Source: Agelas oroides
Lineage: Eukaryota > Porifera > Demospongiae > Agelasida > Agelasidae
DNA: 64,000 nucleotides
NCBI GenBank assembly: GCA_949130485.1
Contig: OX422190.1
Span: 7,470,167 to 7,534,166, forward strand
Direction: 5' to 3'
Shown here one piece after another: positions 17,263 to 32,457 of this stretch. Every line of letters begins with the position of its first letter. Positions within the stretch are counted from its first letter, which is position 1. Under the pieces are notes generated by a model that saw only the letters and a program-made list of their open reading frames with translations, was not told the DNA's origin and ran no database searches. A program made the position numbers and the translations under genes.

Positions 17263-20200
17263 TGTAGAGTGTAGTAGAGTCAAGTGGAGCCAAGTAGAGC
17301 CATGGTAGGGTGAAGTAGAGGCAAATAGAGTCAAGTAGATCCATGGTAGAGTGTACTAGAGCCCAGTACACCAAAGTAGAGCCATGTTAGAGTGTAGTAG
17401 AGTCAAGTAGAGCCATGTAGAGCCATGGTAGAGTGTGGTAGAGTTAAGCTATAGTAGAGCCATCATAGAGTGCACTAGAGTCAAGTACAGCCAAGTAGAG
17501 CCATGCATGGTAGAGTATAGTAGAGTCAAGGAGGGCCATGGTGGAATTTACTAGAGCCATGCTAGTGTGTAATAGAACCAAGTAGACCCATTGTAGAGTG
17601 TAAACATAGTAGACTCAAGTGTAGCCAAGTAGATCCTTGGTAAGGTGCAGTAGAGGCATGTAGAGTCAAGTACAGCCATGTGGCAATGTAGTATAGCCAT
17701 GGTAGAGTGTAGCAGAGTCAAGTAGAGCAAAGTAGAACCATGGCATAGTATAGTAGAGCCAAGTAGAGCCACTAAGAGCCATGGTAGAGTGTACTAGAGT
17801 CAAGTAGAGTCAAGTAGACCCATGGTAGAATGTAGTAGAGTCATTTAGAGACAACTAGAGCCTTGGTAGAATGTAGCAGAGCCATGGTAGAGTACAGTAG
17901 AGCCAAGTAGACCCAAGTAGAGCCAAGTAGAGCCATCGTAGAGTGTACCAGAGTCAAGTGCAGCCAAGCAGAGCCATGGTAGAGTGTAGTAGAGACAAGT
18001 AGAGCCATGGTGGAATGTAGTAGAGCCATTGTAGTGTGTAGTAGAACCAAGTAGACCCATTGTAGAGTGTAGTAGAGTCAAGTGTAGCGAAGGAGAGCCA
18101 TGGTAGGGTGTAGTAGAGCCATGGTAGAGTGTAGTGCAGCCAAGTAGAGCAAAGTAGAGCCATGGTAGAGTGTAGTACAGCCATGTAGAGCAAAGTACAG
18201 CCATGGTAGAGTGTAGTAGAGTCATGTAGAGCCACGTAGAGCAATGGTAGAGTGTAGTAGAGTCAAGTAGAATCAAGTAGACCCAAATGGTAGAATGTAG
18301 TAGAGTCATGTAGAGTCAAGTAGAGCCAAGTAGAGCCAAGTAGAGACATCGTAGAGTGTACTACAGTCAAGTACAGCCATGTACAGCCATGGTAGAGTGT
18401 AGTAGAGTCAAGTAGACTCACCTAGAGCCATGGTGGAATATGGTATATAGAAACATGTTGAGTCAAGTAGAGCAACGGTAGAATGTAGTAGAGCCATGGT
18501 AGAGTGTAGTATAACCAAGTAGAGCCATGGTAGAATGTAGTAGAGTCAAGTTGAGCCAAGTAGAGTCATAGTAGAGTGTAGCAGAGTCAAGTAGAATCAA
18601 GTACAGTCATGATAGGGTGTAGTAGAGTCGAGTAGAGTCAAGAAGAGCAATGGTAGGATGTAGTAGAGCTATGGTACAGTGTAGTTGAAACACGTAGAGC
18701 TATGGTAGAATGTAGCAGAGTCTCGAGGAGCCAAGTAGAAACACTGGAGAGTGTAGTACAGTCAAGTAGAATCAAGTAGAGCCATGGTAGAATGTAGTGC
18801 CACATAGAGCCATGGTAGAGTGCAGTAGGATCAAGTAGAGCCAAGTAGAGCCATGGTAGAGTGTAGTAGAGTCCAGTAGAGTCAAGTAGAGCCATGGTGG
18901 AATGTAGTAGAGTCATGTAGAGCCTTGGTATAATATAGTACAGTGATATACACTCAAGTAGAGCCATGGTAGAGTGTAGTAGAGCAAAGTTGAGCCATGG
19001 TTTAATTTAGTAGAGTCAAGTGGAGCCAAGTAGAGTCAGGGTGGAGTGTAGACAACTAGAGTCAAGTAGAGTCATGGCAGAATGTAGTAGAGCTATGGTA
19101 GAGTGTAGTAGAGCAAAGTAGAGCCAAGTAGAGCCATCGTAGAGTCTACTAGAGTCAAGTAGAGTTAAGTAGACCAATGGTATAGTGTAGTAGAGTGAAG
19201 TAGAGGAAGTAGAGCCGTGGTAGAATGTAGTAGAGTCATGTATGGGGAAGTAGAGCTATGTTAGAATGCAGAAGAGCAAAGATAGAGTGTAGTAGAGCCA
19301 AGTAGAGGCATGGTAGAGTGTAGTAGACTCAAGTAGAGCAAAGTAGAGCCATGGTAGGGTGTAATAGAGTCAAGTGGGGTCAAGTAGAGCCATGGTAGAA
19401 TATAGTAGAGCCATGGTAGAGTGTAGTATAACCAAGTAGAGCCAAGGTAGAATGTAGTAGAGTCAAGTGGAGCCAAGTACAGTCATGACAGGGTGTAGTA
19501 GAGTCGAGTAGAGTCAAGAAGAGCAATGGTAGGATGTAGTAGAGCTATGGTACAGTGTAGTTGAGACAAGTAGAGCCATGGTAGAATGTAGTAGAATCAT
19601 GAGGAGCCAAGTAGAGTCATTGGAGGGCGTAGTACAGTCAGAGTCAAGTAGAGCCATGGTAGAATGTAGTAGAGCCATGGTAGAGTGTAGTAGAGTCAAG
19701 TAGAGCCATGGTAGAGTGTAGTAGAGTCAAGTAGAGCCATGGTAGAGTGTAGTAGAGTCCAGTAGAGTCAAGTAGAGCCATGGTAGTGTGTAGTAGAGTC
19801 ACGTAGAGTCAAGAAGAGCCATGGTACAATGTAGTAAAGTGATGTACACTCAAGTAGAGTCATGGTAGAGCCAAGTAGAGCCATGGTAGAGAGTAGTACA
19901 GCCGAGTAGACCCAAGTAGACACATCGTAGGCTGTATTAGATTCAAGTAGAGACACGTACAGCCATGGTAGAGTGTAGTATAGTCAAGTAGAGCCAAGTA
20001 GAGCCATGGTAGAGTGTAGTACAGCCGAGTAGAACCAAGTAGATCCATCGTAGAGTGTATTAGATTCACGTAGAGCCACGTAGAGCCATGGTAAAGTGCA
20101 ATAGAGTCAAGTAGAGCCAAGTAGAGCCATGGTAGAGTGTAGTAGAATGCAGTAGAGTCATGTAGAGTCAAGTAGAGCCTTTGTATAATGTAGTAGACCC

Positions 20201-23200
20201 ATGGTACAGAGTAGTAGAGCCAAGTAGAGCAAAGTAGAGCCGTCGTAGAGTATACTAGAGTCAAGTAGAGCCAAGCAGAACCATGGTAGAGTGTAGTAGA
20301 GTAAAGTAGAGTCAAGTAGAGCCACGGTAGAGTGTAGTAGAGTCAAGTAGAGCCAGGTAGAGTCATGGTGCAGTGTAGTAGAGTGCAGTAGAGTCAAGCA
20401 GAGCCATGCCGGAATGTGGTAGAGACATGTAGAGTCAAGTAGAGCCTTGGTATAATATAGTAGAGCCATGCAAGTATGTAGTAGAGTCATGTAGAGCCAA
20501 GTAGAGCCATGGGAAGGTGTAGTAGAGTCACGTAGAGTCACGAACAGCAATGGTAGAATGTAGAACAGTGATGTACACTCCAGCAGAGCCATGGTAGAAT
20601 GAAGTAGAGCCATGGTAGAGTGTAGCAGAGCCAAGTTGAGCCATGGTTGAATGCAGTAGAGTCAAGTGGAGCCAAGTAGATTCATGGTAGAGTGTAGTAG
20701 AGCCGAGTAGAACCAAGTAGAGCCATTGTACAGTGTACTAGAGTCAAGTAGAGCCACGTAGAGCCAAGGCAGAGTATACTAGAGTAAAGTAGAGCCAAGT
20801 AGAACCATGGTAGAGTGTAGTAGAGTCAAGTACAGTCTAGTAGACACATGGTACAGTGTAGTAGAGTCATGCAGAATCAAGTAGAGTCTTTGTAGAATGC
20901 AGTAGAGCCATGGTAGACTAGTAAATTAGAGCCAAGTAGAGTCATGATAGAGTGTAGTAGAGAGAACTAGAGCAATGTATAGCCATCGTAGAGTGTACTA
21001 GAGTCAAGTAGAGCCAAGTAGAACCATTGTAGAGTGTAGTAGAGTCAAGCAGAGCCATGCCGGAATGTGGTAGAGACATGTAGAGTCAAGTAGAGCCTTG
21101 GTATAATCTAGTAGAGCAATGGAAGTGTGTAGTAGAGTCAAGTAGAGCCAAGTAGAGCCATGGGTAGGTGTAGTAGAGTCACGTAGAGTCACGAACAGCA
21201 ATGGTAGAATGTAGTACAGTGCTGTACACTCAAGCAGAGCCATGGTAGAATGTAATAGAGCCATGGTACAGTGTAGTATACCCAAGTTCAGCCATGGTTG
21301 AATGCAGTAGAGTCAAGTGGAGCCAAGTAGATTCATGGTAGAGTGTAGTAGAGCCGAGTAGAACTGAGCAGAGCCATCGTACAGTGTACTAGAGTCAAGT
21401 AGAGCCACGTAGAACCATGGTAGAGTGTACTAGAGTCAAGTAGAGCCAAGTAGAACCATGGTAGAGTGTAGTAGAGTCAAGTAGAATCAAGTAGAGACAC
21501 GGTAGAGTGTAGTAGAGTCATGCAGAGTCAAGTAGAGCCTTTGTAGAATTCAGTAGACCCATGCATGGTGGAGTGTAGTAGAGTAAAGTAGATCCAATTA
21601 GAGCCATGGTAGAGTGTAGTAGAGAGAAGCAGAGCAATGTAGAGCCATCGTAGAGTGTACTAGAGTCAAGTAGAGCCAAGTAGAACCATTGTAGAGTGTA
21701 GTAGAGTCAAGTTGAGTAAAGTAGAGACACGGTAGAGTGTAGTAGAGTCATGCAGAGCCAAGTACAGCCTTTGTAGAATTCAGTAGACCCATGCATGGTG
21801 GAGTGTAGTAGAGTAAAGTAGAGCCAATTAGAGCCATGGTAGAGTGTAGTAGAGAAGTAGAGCAATGTAGAGACATCGTAGAGTGTACTAGAGTCAAGTA
21901 GAGCCACTTAGAGCCGTGGTAGAGTGTAGTAGAGTCACGTAGAGCCAAGTAGAGCCATGGTAGAGTGTAGTAGAGTGCAGTAGAGTCATGTAGAGTCAAG
22001 TAGAGCCTTTGTATAATGTAGTAGAACCATGGTAGAGTGTAGTAGAGTCAAGTAGAGCCAAGTAGAGCTATGGTAGGGTGTAGTAGAGTCACGTAGAGTC
22101 AAGAAGAGCCATGGTACAATGTAGAAAAGTGATGTGCACTCAAGTAGAGACACGATAGAATGTAGTAGAGTCATACAGAGTCAAGCAGAGCCTTTGTAGA
22201 ATGTAGTAGAGCCATGCATGGTAGAGTGTAGTAGAGTAAAGTAGAGCCAATTAGAGCCATGATAGAGTGTAGTAGAGAGAAGTAGAGCATTGTAGAGCCA
22301 TCGTAGAGTGTACTAGAGTCAAGTAGAGCCACGTAGAGCCGTGGTAGAGTGTAGTAGAGTCAAGTAGAGCCATGTAGAGCCATGGTAGAGTGTAGTAGAG
22401 TGCAGTAGAGTCATGTAGAGTCAAGTAGAGCCTTTGTATAATGTGGTAGAACCATGGTAGCGTGTAGTGGAGTCAAGTAGAGCCAAGTAGAGCTATGGTA
22501 GTGTGTAGTAGAGTCACGTAGAGTCAAGAAGAGCCATGGTACAATGTAGTAAAGTGATGTACACTCAAGTAGAGTCATGGTAGAGCAAACTAGAGCCATG
22601 GTAGAGTGTACTACAGCCGAGTAGAACCAAGTAGACCCATCGTATGGTGTATAAGGTTCAAGTAGAGCCACGTACAGCCATGGTAGAGTGTAGTATAGTC
22701 AAGTAGAACCATGGTAGAGTGTAGTAGAGTGCAGTAGAGTCATGTAGACTCAAGTAGAGCCTTTGTATAATGTAGTAGACCCATGGTAGAGAGTAGTAGA
22801 GCCAAGTAGAGCAAATTAGAGCCATCGTAGAGTATACTAGGGTCAAGTAGAGCCAAGTAGAACCATGGTGGAGTGTAGTAGAGTAAAGTAGAGTCAAGTA
22901 GAGCCGCGGTAGAGTGTAGCAGAGTCCAGTAGAGTTAAGCAGAACCATGCCGGAATGTGGTAGAGACATGTAGAGTCAAGTAGAGCCTTGGTATAATCTA
23001 GTAGAGACATGCAAGTGTGTAGTAGAGTCAAGTACAGCCAAGTAGAGCCATGGGAAGGTGTAGTAGAATCACGTAGAGTCACGAACAGCAATGGTAGAAT
23101 GTAGTACAGTGATGTACACTCCAGCAGAGCCATGGTAGAATGTAGTAGAGCCATGGTAGACTGTAGTAGAGCCAGGTTGAGCCATGGTTGAATGCAGTAG

Positions 23201-26200
23201 AGTCAAGTGGAGCCAAGTAGATTCATGGTAGAGTGTAGTAGAGCAGAGTAGAACCAAGTAGAGCCATCGTAGAGTGTTCTAGAGTCAAGTGGAGCCACGT
23301 AGAGCCATGATAGAGTATACTAGAGTCAAGTAGAGCCAAGTAGAACCATGGTAGAGTGTAGTAGAGTCAAGTAGAATCAAGTAGAGACACGGTAGAGTGT
23401 AGGAGAGTCATGCAGAGTCAAGTAGAGCCTTTGTAGAATACAGTAGACCCATGCATGGTGGAGTGTAGTAGAGTAAAGTAGAGGCAATTAGAACCGTGGT
23501 AGAGTGTACTAGAGAGAAGTAGAGCAATGTAGAGCCATCGTAGAGTGTACTAGAGTCAAGTAGAGCCGTGGTAGAGTGTAGTAGAGTAAAGTACAGCCAA
23601 GTAGAGCCATGGTAGAGTTTAGTAGAGTTACGTAGAGTCAAGAGGAGACATGGTACAATGTAGTAAAGTGATGTACACTCAAGTAGAGACACGGTAGAGT
23701 GTAGTAGAGTCATGCAGAGTCAAGTAGAGCCTTTGTAGAATGCAGTAGAGCCATCCATGGTAGAGTGTAGACGAGTAAAGTAGAGCCAATTAGAGCCATG
23801 GTAGAGTGTAGTAGAGAGAAGTAGAGCAATGTAGAGCTATGGTAGAGTGTAATAGAGTGAAGTAGACCCACGTAGAGCCGTGGTAGAGTGTAGTAGAGTC
23901 AAGGAGAGCCAAGTAGAGCTATGGTAGGGTGTAGTAGAGTCATGTAGAGTCAAGAAGAGCCATCTTACAATGTAGTAAAGTGATGTACCCTCACGTAGAG
24001 TCAATAAGAGCCATCTTACAATGTAGTAAAGTGATGTACCCTCAAGTAGAGACATGGTAGAGCCAAGTAGAGCCATGGTAGAGTGAAGTAGAGTCACGTA
24101 GAGTCATATAGAGTCAAGTAGAGCCTTTGTATAATGTAGTAGACCCATGGTAGAGAGTAGCAGAGGCATGTAGAGCAAAGTACAGCCGTCGTAGAGTATA
24201 CTAGAGTCAAGTAGAGCCAAGTAGAACCATGGAAGAGTGTAGGAGAGTCAAGTAGAGTCAAGTAGAGACACGGTAGAGTGTAGTAGAGTCGTACAGGGTC
24301 AAGTAGAGCCTTTGTAGAATGCAGTAGAGCCATGCATGGTAGAGTGTAGAAGAGTAAAGTAGAGCCAAGTAGAGCCATGGTAGAGTGTAGTAGAGAGAAG
24401 TAGAGCAATGTAGAGCCATCGTAGAGTGGACTAGAGTCAAGTAGAGCCACGTAGAGCCATGGTAGAGTGTAGTAGAGTCAAGTAGAGCCAAGTAGAACCA
24501 TGGTAGAGTGCAGTAGAGGCATGTAGAGTCGAATAGAGCCTTTGTATAATGTAGTACACCCATGGTAGAGAGTAGTAGAGCCAAGTAGAGCAAAGTAGAG
24601 CCATCGTAGAGTATACTAGAGTCAAGTAGAGCCAAGTAGAACCATGGTAGAGTGTAGTAGAGTAAAGTAGAGTCAAGTAGAGCCACGGTAGAGTGTAGTA
24701 GAGTCAAGTAGAGCCAGGTAGAGTCATGTTAGAGTGTAGTAGAGTCCAGTAGAGTCAAGCAGAGCCATGCCGGAATGTGGTAGAGACATGTAGAGTCACG
24801 CAGAGCCTTGGTATAATCTAGTAGAGCCAAGGAAGTGTGTAGTGGAGTCAAGTAGACCCATGTAGAGCCATGGGAAGGTGTAGTAGAGTCACTTAGAGTC
24901 ACGAACAGCAATGGTACAGTGATGTGCACTCAAGCAGAGCCATGGTAGAATGTAGTAGAGCCATGGTAGAGTGTAGTAGAGCCAAGTTGAGCCATGGTTG
25001 AATGCAGTAGAGTCAAGTGGAGCCAAGTAGATTCATGGTTGAGGGTAGTAGACCCAAGTAGAACCAATTAGCGCCATCGTACAGTGTACTAGAGTCAAGC
25101 AGAACCACGTAGAGCCATGGTAGAGTGTACTACAGTCAAGTAGAACCAAGTAGAACCATGGTAGAGTATAGTAGAGTCAAGTACTCTAGTAGACACATGG
25201 TACAGTGTAGTAGAGTCATGCAGAGTCAAGTAGAGCCTTTGTAGAATGCAGTAGAGCCATGCATGGTAGAGTGTAGTAGAATAAAGTAGAGCCAATTAGA
25301 GCCATGGTAGAGTGTAGTAGAGAGAAGTAGAGCAATGTAGAGCCATCGTAGAGTGTACTAGAGTCAAGTAGAGCCACGTAGAGCCATGGGAGACTGTAGT
25401 AGAATCAAGTAGAGCCAAGTAGAGCCATGGTAGAGTGTAGTAGAATCAAATAGAGCCAAGTAGAGTTATTGTACGGTGTAGTAGAGTCACATAGAGTCAA
25501 GAAGAGCCATGGTACAATGTAGTACAGTGATGTACACTCAAGTAGAGTCATGGTAGAGTGTAGTAGGTGGAGCCAAGTAGAGCCATGGTAGAGTGTAGTA
25601 CAGCCGAGTAGAATCAAGTAGATCCATCGTAGAGTGTATTAGATTCAAGTAGAGCCACGTAGAGACATGGTAGAGTGCAGTAGAGTCAAGTAGAGCCATG
25701 GTAGAGTGTAGTTGAGTGCAGTAGAGTCATGTAGAGTCAAGTAGAGCCTTTGTATAATGTAGTAGACCCATGGTAGAGAGTAGTAGAGCAAAGTAGAGAC
25801 GTGGTAGAGTATACTAGAGTGAAGTAGAGCCACGTAGAACCATAGTAGAGTGTAGTAGAGTAAAGTAGAGTCAAGTAGAGCCTCGGTAGAGTGTAGTAGA
25901 GTCAAGTAGAGCCAGGTAGAGTCATGGTAGAGTGTAGTAGAGTCCAGTAGAGTCAAGCAGAGCCATGCCGGAATGTGGTAGAGACATGTAGAGTCACGTA
26001 GAGCCTTGGTATAATCTAGTATTGCCATGGAAGTGTGTAGTAGAGTCAAGTAGAGTCAAGTAGCGAAAAACAGTCACGTAGAGTCACGAACAGCAATGGT
26101 AGAATGTAGTACAGTGATGTACACTCAAGCAGAGCCATGGTAGAATGTAGTAGAGCCATGGTAGAGTGTAGTAGAGCCAAGTTGAGCCATGGTTGAATGC

Positions 26201-29200
26201 AGTAGAGTCAAGTGGAGCCAAGTAGATTCATGGTAGAGTGTAGTAGAGCCGAGTTGAACCTAGGATAGCGATCGTAGAGTGTACTAGAGTCAAGTAGAGC
26301 CACGTAGAGCCATGGCAGAGTATACTAGAGTCAAGTAGAGCCAAGTAGAACCATGGTAGAGTGTAGTAGAGTCAAGTTGAGTCAAGTAGAGACACGGTAG
26401 AGTGTAGTAGAGTCATGCAGAGTCAAGTAGAGCCTTTGTAGAATCCAGTAGAGCCATGCATGGTAGAGTGTAGACGAGTAAAGTAGAGCCAAGTAGAGCC
26501 ATGGTAGAGTGTAGTAGAGAGAAGCAGAGCAATGTAGAGCCATCGTAGAGTGTACTAGAGTCAAGTAGAGCCAAGTAGAACCATGGTAGAGTGTAGTATA
26601 GTCAAGTAGAGTCAAGTAGAGCCATGGTAGAGTGTAGTAGAGTCAAGTAGAGCCAGGTAGATTCATGGTAGAGTGTAGTAGAGTGCAGTAGAGTTAAGCA
26701 GAGCCATGCCGGAATGTGGTAGAGACATGTAGAGTCAAGTAGAGCCTTGGTATAATCTAGTAGAGCCATGGAAGTGTGTAGTTGTGTCAAGTAGAGCCAT
26801 AGGAACGTGTAGTAGAGTCACAAAGAGTCACTAACAGCAATGGTAGAATGTACTACAGTGATGCACACTCAAGCAGAGCCATGGTAGAATGTAGTAGAGC
26901 CTTGGTAGAGTGTAGTAGAGCCAAGTTGAGCCATGGTTGAATGCAGTAGAGTCAATTGGAGCCAAGTAGATTCATGGTAGAGTGTAGTAGAGCCGAGTAG
27001 AACCAAGTAGAGCCATCGTACAGTGTACTAGAGTCAAGTAGAGCCACGTAGAGCCATGGTAGAGTGTACTAGAGTCAAGTAGAGCCAAGTAGAACCATGG
27101 TAGAGTGTAGTAGAGTCAAGTACAATCAAGTGGAGACACGGTAGAGTGTAGTAGAGTCATGCAGAGTCAAGTAGAGCCTTTGTAGAATGCAGTAGACCCA
27201 TGCATGGTAGAGTGTAGTAGAGTAAAGTAGAGCCAATTAGAGCCATGGTAGAGTGTAGTAGAGAGAAGTAGAGCAATGTAGAGGCATTGTAGAGTGTACT
27301 AGAGTCAAGTAGAGCCACGTAGAGCCGTAGTAGAGTGTAGTAGAGTGCAGTAGAGTCATGTAGAGTCAAGTAGAGCCTTTGTATAATGTAGTAGAACCAT
27401 GATAGAGTGTATAGTAGAGTCAAGTAGTGCCAAGTAGAGCTATGGTAGGGTGAAGTAGAGTAAAGTAGAGTCAAGAAGAGCCATGGTACAATGTAGTACA
27501 GTGACGTACACTCAAGTAGAGACATGGTAGAGTGTAGTACAGCCGAGTTGAACCAAGTAGACCCATCGTAGAGTGTATTAGATTCAAGTAGAGCCACGTA
27601 GAGCCATGGTAGAGTGTAGTAGAGACAAGTAGAGTCAAGTAGAGCCACGTAGAGCCATGGTAGAGTATACTAGAGTCAAGTAGAGCCAAGTAGAACCATG
27701 GTAGAGTGTAGTAGAGTCAGGTAGAATCAAGTAGAGACACGGTAGAGTGTAGTAGAGTCATGCAGAGTCAAGTAGAGCCTTTGAAGAATCCAGTAGAGCC
27801 ATGCATGGAAGAGTGTAGAAGTGTAAAGTAGAGCCAATTAGAGCCATGGTAGAGTGTAGTAGAGAGAAGTAGAGCAATGCAGAGCCATCGTAGAGTGTAC
27901 TAGAGTCAAGTAGAGCCACGTAGAGCCATGGTAGAGTGTAGTAGAGACAAGTAGAGTCATGTAGAGCAACGTAGTGCCATGGTAGAGTGTAGTAGAGAGC
28001 AGTAGAGTCATGTAGAGTCAAGTATAGCCTCTGTATAATGTAGTAGAGCCATGGCAGAGTGTAGTACAGTCAAGTAGAGCCAAGTAGAGCTACGGTAGGG
28101 TGTAGTAGAGTCATGTAGAGTCAAGAAGAGCAATGGTAGAATGTAGTACTGAGATGTACACTCAAGTAGAGCCATGATAGAGTGTAATAGAGTAAAGTAG
28201 AGCGAAGTAGAGCCACGGTAGAGTGTAGTAGAGTCAAGTAGAGCCAGGTAGAGTCATGGTAGAGTGTAGTAGAGTGCAGTAGAGTCAAGCAGAGCCATGC
28301 CGGAATGTGGTGGAGACATGCAGAGTCAAGTAGAGCGTTGGCATAATCTAGTAGAGCCATGGAAGTGTGTAGAAGAGTCAAGTAGAGCCAAGTAGAGATA
28401 TGGTAGGGTGTAGTAGAGTCACGTAGAGACAAAAAGAGCAATTGTAGAATGTAGTACTGTGATTTACTCTCAAGTAGAGGTATGGTAGAATGTAGCAGAT
28501 TCAAGTAGAGTGAAGTAGAGTCACGGTAGAATGTAGTAGAGCCATGGTACAGTGTAGTAGAGAGAAGTAGAGCAATGTAGAGCCATCGTAGAGTGTCCTA
28601 GAGTCAAGTAGAGCCATGTAGAGCCATGGTAGAGTGTAGTAGAGTCAAGTAGAGCCAAGTAGAGCCATGGTAGAGTGTAGTAGAGACGAGTAGAGTCAAG
28701 TAGAGCCATGGTAGAGTGTAGTAGAGACGAGCAGACTCAAGTAGAGCTATGGTAGGGTGTAGTAGACTCACGTAGATTCAAGAAGAGCAAAGGTACAAAG
28801 TAGTACAGTGCTGTACACTCAAGTAGAACCGTGGTAGAATGTAGTAGAGCCCTGTGGAGCCAAGTACAGTCATTGTAGGGTGTAGTAGAGTCAAGTACAG
28901 TCATGGTACAATGTAGTATAGCCATGGTACAGTGTAGTAGAGTCAAGTAGAGCAACATAGAGCCATGGTAGAGTGTAGTAGAGTGCAGTAGAATCATGTA
29001 GAGTCAACTATAACCTCTGTATTATCTAGTAGAGCCATGGAAGTGTGTAGTAGAGTCAAGTAGAGCCATGGGAAGGTGTAGTAGAGTCACGTAGAGTCAC
29101 GAACAGCAATGGTAGAATGTAGTACAGTGATGTACACTCAAGCAGAGCCATGGTAAAATGTAGTAGAGCCATGGTAGAGTGTAGTAGAGCCGAGTAGAAC

Positions 29201-32200
29201 CAAGTAGAGCCATAGTAGAGTGTACTAGAGTCAAGTAGAGCCACGTAGAGCCATGGTAGAGTGTACTAGAGTCAAGTAGAGCCAGGTAGAACCATGGTAG
29301 AGTGTAGTAGAGTCAAGTAGAGTCAAGTAGAGACACGGTAGAGTGTAGTAGAGTCATGCAGAGTCAAATAGAGCCTTTGTAGAATGCAGTAGAGCCATGC
29401 ATGGCAGAGTGTAGTAGAGTAAAGTAGAGCAAGTTGAGCCATGGTAGAGTGTAGTAGAGAGAAGTAGAGCTATGTAGAGCCATCGTAGAGTGTACTAGAG
29501 TCAAGTAGAGCCAAGTAGAGCCATGATAGAGTGTAGTAGAGTCACGTAGAGCCTAGTAGAGATATGGTAGGGTGTAGTAGAGTCACGTATAGTCCAAAAG
29601 AGCAATGGTAGAATGTAGTACAGTGATTTATTCTCAAGTAGAATCATGGTAGAGTGTAGTAGAGTCAAGTAGAGTCAAGTAGAGTCACGGTAGAATGTAG
29701 TAGAGCCATGGTAGAGTGTAGTAGAGTCAAGTAGAGTCAAGTAGAGCAACGTAGAGCCATGGTAGAGTGTAGTAGAGTACAGTAGAGTAATGTAGAGTCA
29801 AGTATAGCCTCTGTATAATGTAGTAGAGCCATGGCAGAGTGTAGTACAGTCAAGTAGAGCCAAGTAGAGCTACGGCATGGTGTAGTAGAGTCACGTAGAG
29901 TCAAGAAGAGCAATTGTACAATGTAGTACAGTGATGTACACTCCAGTAGAGCAATGGTAGATTGTAGTAGAGCCATGTGGAGCCAAGCACAGTCATTGTA
30001 GAGTCAAGTAGAGTCAAGTAGAGTCACGGTAGAATGTAGTAGAGCCATGGTAGAGTGTAGTAGAGTCAAGTAGAGCAACGTAGAGCCATGGTAGAGTGTA
30101 GTAGAGTACAGTAGAGTCATGTAGAGTCAAGTATAGCCTCTGTATAATGTAGTAGAGCCATGGCAGAGTGTAGTACAGTCAAGTAGAGCCAAGTAGAGCT
30201 ACGGCATGGTGTAGTAGAGTCACGTAGAGTCAAGAAGAGCAATTGTACAATGTAGTACAGTGATGTACACTCAAGTAGAGCAATGGTAGATTGTAGTAGA
30301 GCCATGTGGAGCCAAGCACAGTCATTGTAGAGTGTAGTAGAACCAAGTAGACTCATGGTAGAATGTAGTATAGCCATGCTATAGTGTAGTAGAGTCAAGT
30401 AGAGCAACGTAAAGCCATGGTAGAGTGTAGTAGAGTGCAGTAGAGTCATGTTGAGTCAAGTATAGCCTCTGTATAATGTAGTAGAGCCCCATGACAGAGT
30501 GTAGTACAGTCAAGTAGAGCTACGGTAGTGTGTAGTAGAGTCATGTAGAGTCAAGAAGAGCAATGGTAGAATGTAGTACAGTGATGTACACTCAAGTAGA
30601 GCCATGGTAGAGTGTAGTAGAGTAAGGTAGAGCCAAGTAGAGCCATGGTAGAGTGTAGTAGAGTCAAGTAGAGCAAGGTAGAGTCATGGTAGAATGTAGT
30701 AGAGACCAGTAGAGTCAAGCAGAGCCATTCCGGAATGTGGTAGAGACATGTAGAGTCAAGTAGAGCCTTGGTATAATCTAGTAGAGCCATGGAAGTGTGC
30801 AGTAGAGTCAAGTAGACCCAAGTAGAGCCATGGGAAGGTGTAGTAGAGTCACATAGAGTCACGAACAGCAATGGTAGAATCTAGTACAGTGATGTACACT
30901 CAAGCAGAGCCATGGTAGAGTGTAGTAGAGCCGAGTAGAACCAAGTAGAGCCATCGTAGAGCGTACTAGAGTCAAGTAGAGCCACGTAGAGCCATGGTAG
31001 AGTGTACTAGAGTCAAGTAGAGCCAAGTAGAACCATGGTACAGTGTAGTAGAGTCAAGTAGAGTCAAGTAGAGACGCGGTAGAGTGTAGTAGAGTCATGC
31101 AGAGTCAAGTAGAGCCTTTGTAGAATGCAGTAGAGCCATGCATGGTAGAGTGTAGTAGAGTAAAGTAGAGCCAAGTAGAGCCATGGTAGAGTGTAGTAGA
31201 GAGAAGTAGAGCAATGTAGAGCCATCATAGAGTGTACTAGAGTCAAGTAGAGCCACGTAGAGTCATGGTAGAGTGTACTAGAGTAAAGTAGAGCCAAGGA
31301 GAGCCATGGTAGAGTGTAGTAGAGTCAAGTAGAGCCAAGTAGAGATGTGGTAGGGTGTAGTAGAGTCACGTAGAGTCAAAAAGAGCAATGGTAGAATGTA
31401 GTACAGTGATTTACTCTCAAGTAGAGGTATGATAGAATGTAGCAGATTCAAGTGGAGCCAAGTAGAATCATGATAGAGTGTAGTAGAGTCAAGTAGAGTC
31501 ACGGTAGAAAGTAGTAGAGCCATGGTAGAGTGTAGTAGAGAGAAGTAGAGCAATGTAGAGCCATCGTAGTGTGTACTAGAGTCAAGTAGAGCCACGGTAG
31601 AGTGTAGTAGAGTCAAGTTGAGCCAAGTAGAGGCATGGTAGAGTGTAGTAGAGTCAAGTAGAGCCAAGTAGAGCTATGGTAAGGTGTAGTAGACTCACGT
31701 AGAGTCAAGAAGAGCAATGGTACAATGTAGTACAGTGATGTACACTCAAGTAGAGCGATGGTAGAATGTAGTAGAGCCATGTGGAGCCAAGTACAGTCAT
31801 TATAGAGTGTAGTAGAAAGTAGAGTCAAGTAGAGCAACCAAGAGCCATGGTAGAGTGTAGTAGAGTGTAGTAGAGTCGTGTAGACTCAAGTATAGCCTCT
31901 GTATAATGTAGTAGAGCCATGGCAGAGTGTAGTACAGTCAAGTAGAGCAAAGTAGAGCTACGGTAGTGTGTAGTAGAGTCACGTAGAGTCAAGAGGAGAC
32001 ATGGTACAATGTAGTAAAGTGATGTACACTCAAGTAGAGACACGGTAGAGTGTAGTAGAGTCATGCAGAGTCAAGTAGAGCCTTTGTAGAATGCAGTAGA
32101 GCCATCCATGGTAGAGTGTAGACGAGTAAAGTAGAGCCAATTAGAGCCATGGTAGAGTGTAGTAGAGAGAAGTAGAGCAATGTAGAGCCATGGTAGAGTG

Positions 32201-32457
32201 TAATAGAGTCAAGTAGAGCCACGTAGAGCCGTGGTAGAGTGTAGTAGAGTCAAGGAGAGCCAAGTAAAGCTATGGTAGGGTGTAGTAGAGTCACGTAGAG
32301 TCAAGAAGAGCCATCTTACAATGTAGTAAAGTGATCTACCCTCAAGTAGAGACATGGTAGAGCCAAGTAGAGCCATGGTAGTGTGTAGTAGAGTGCAGTA
32401 GAGTCATATAGAGTCAAGTAGAGCCTTTGTATAATGTAGTAGACCCATGGTATACGT

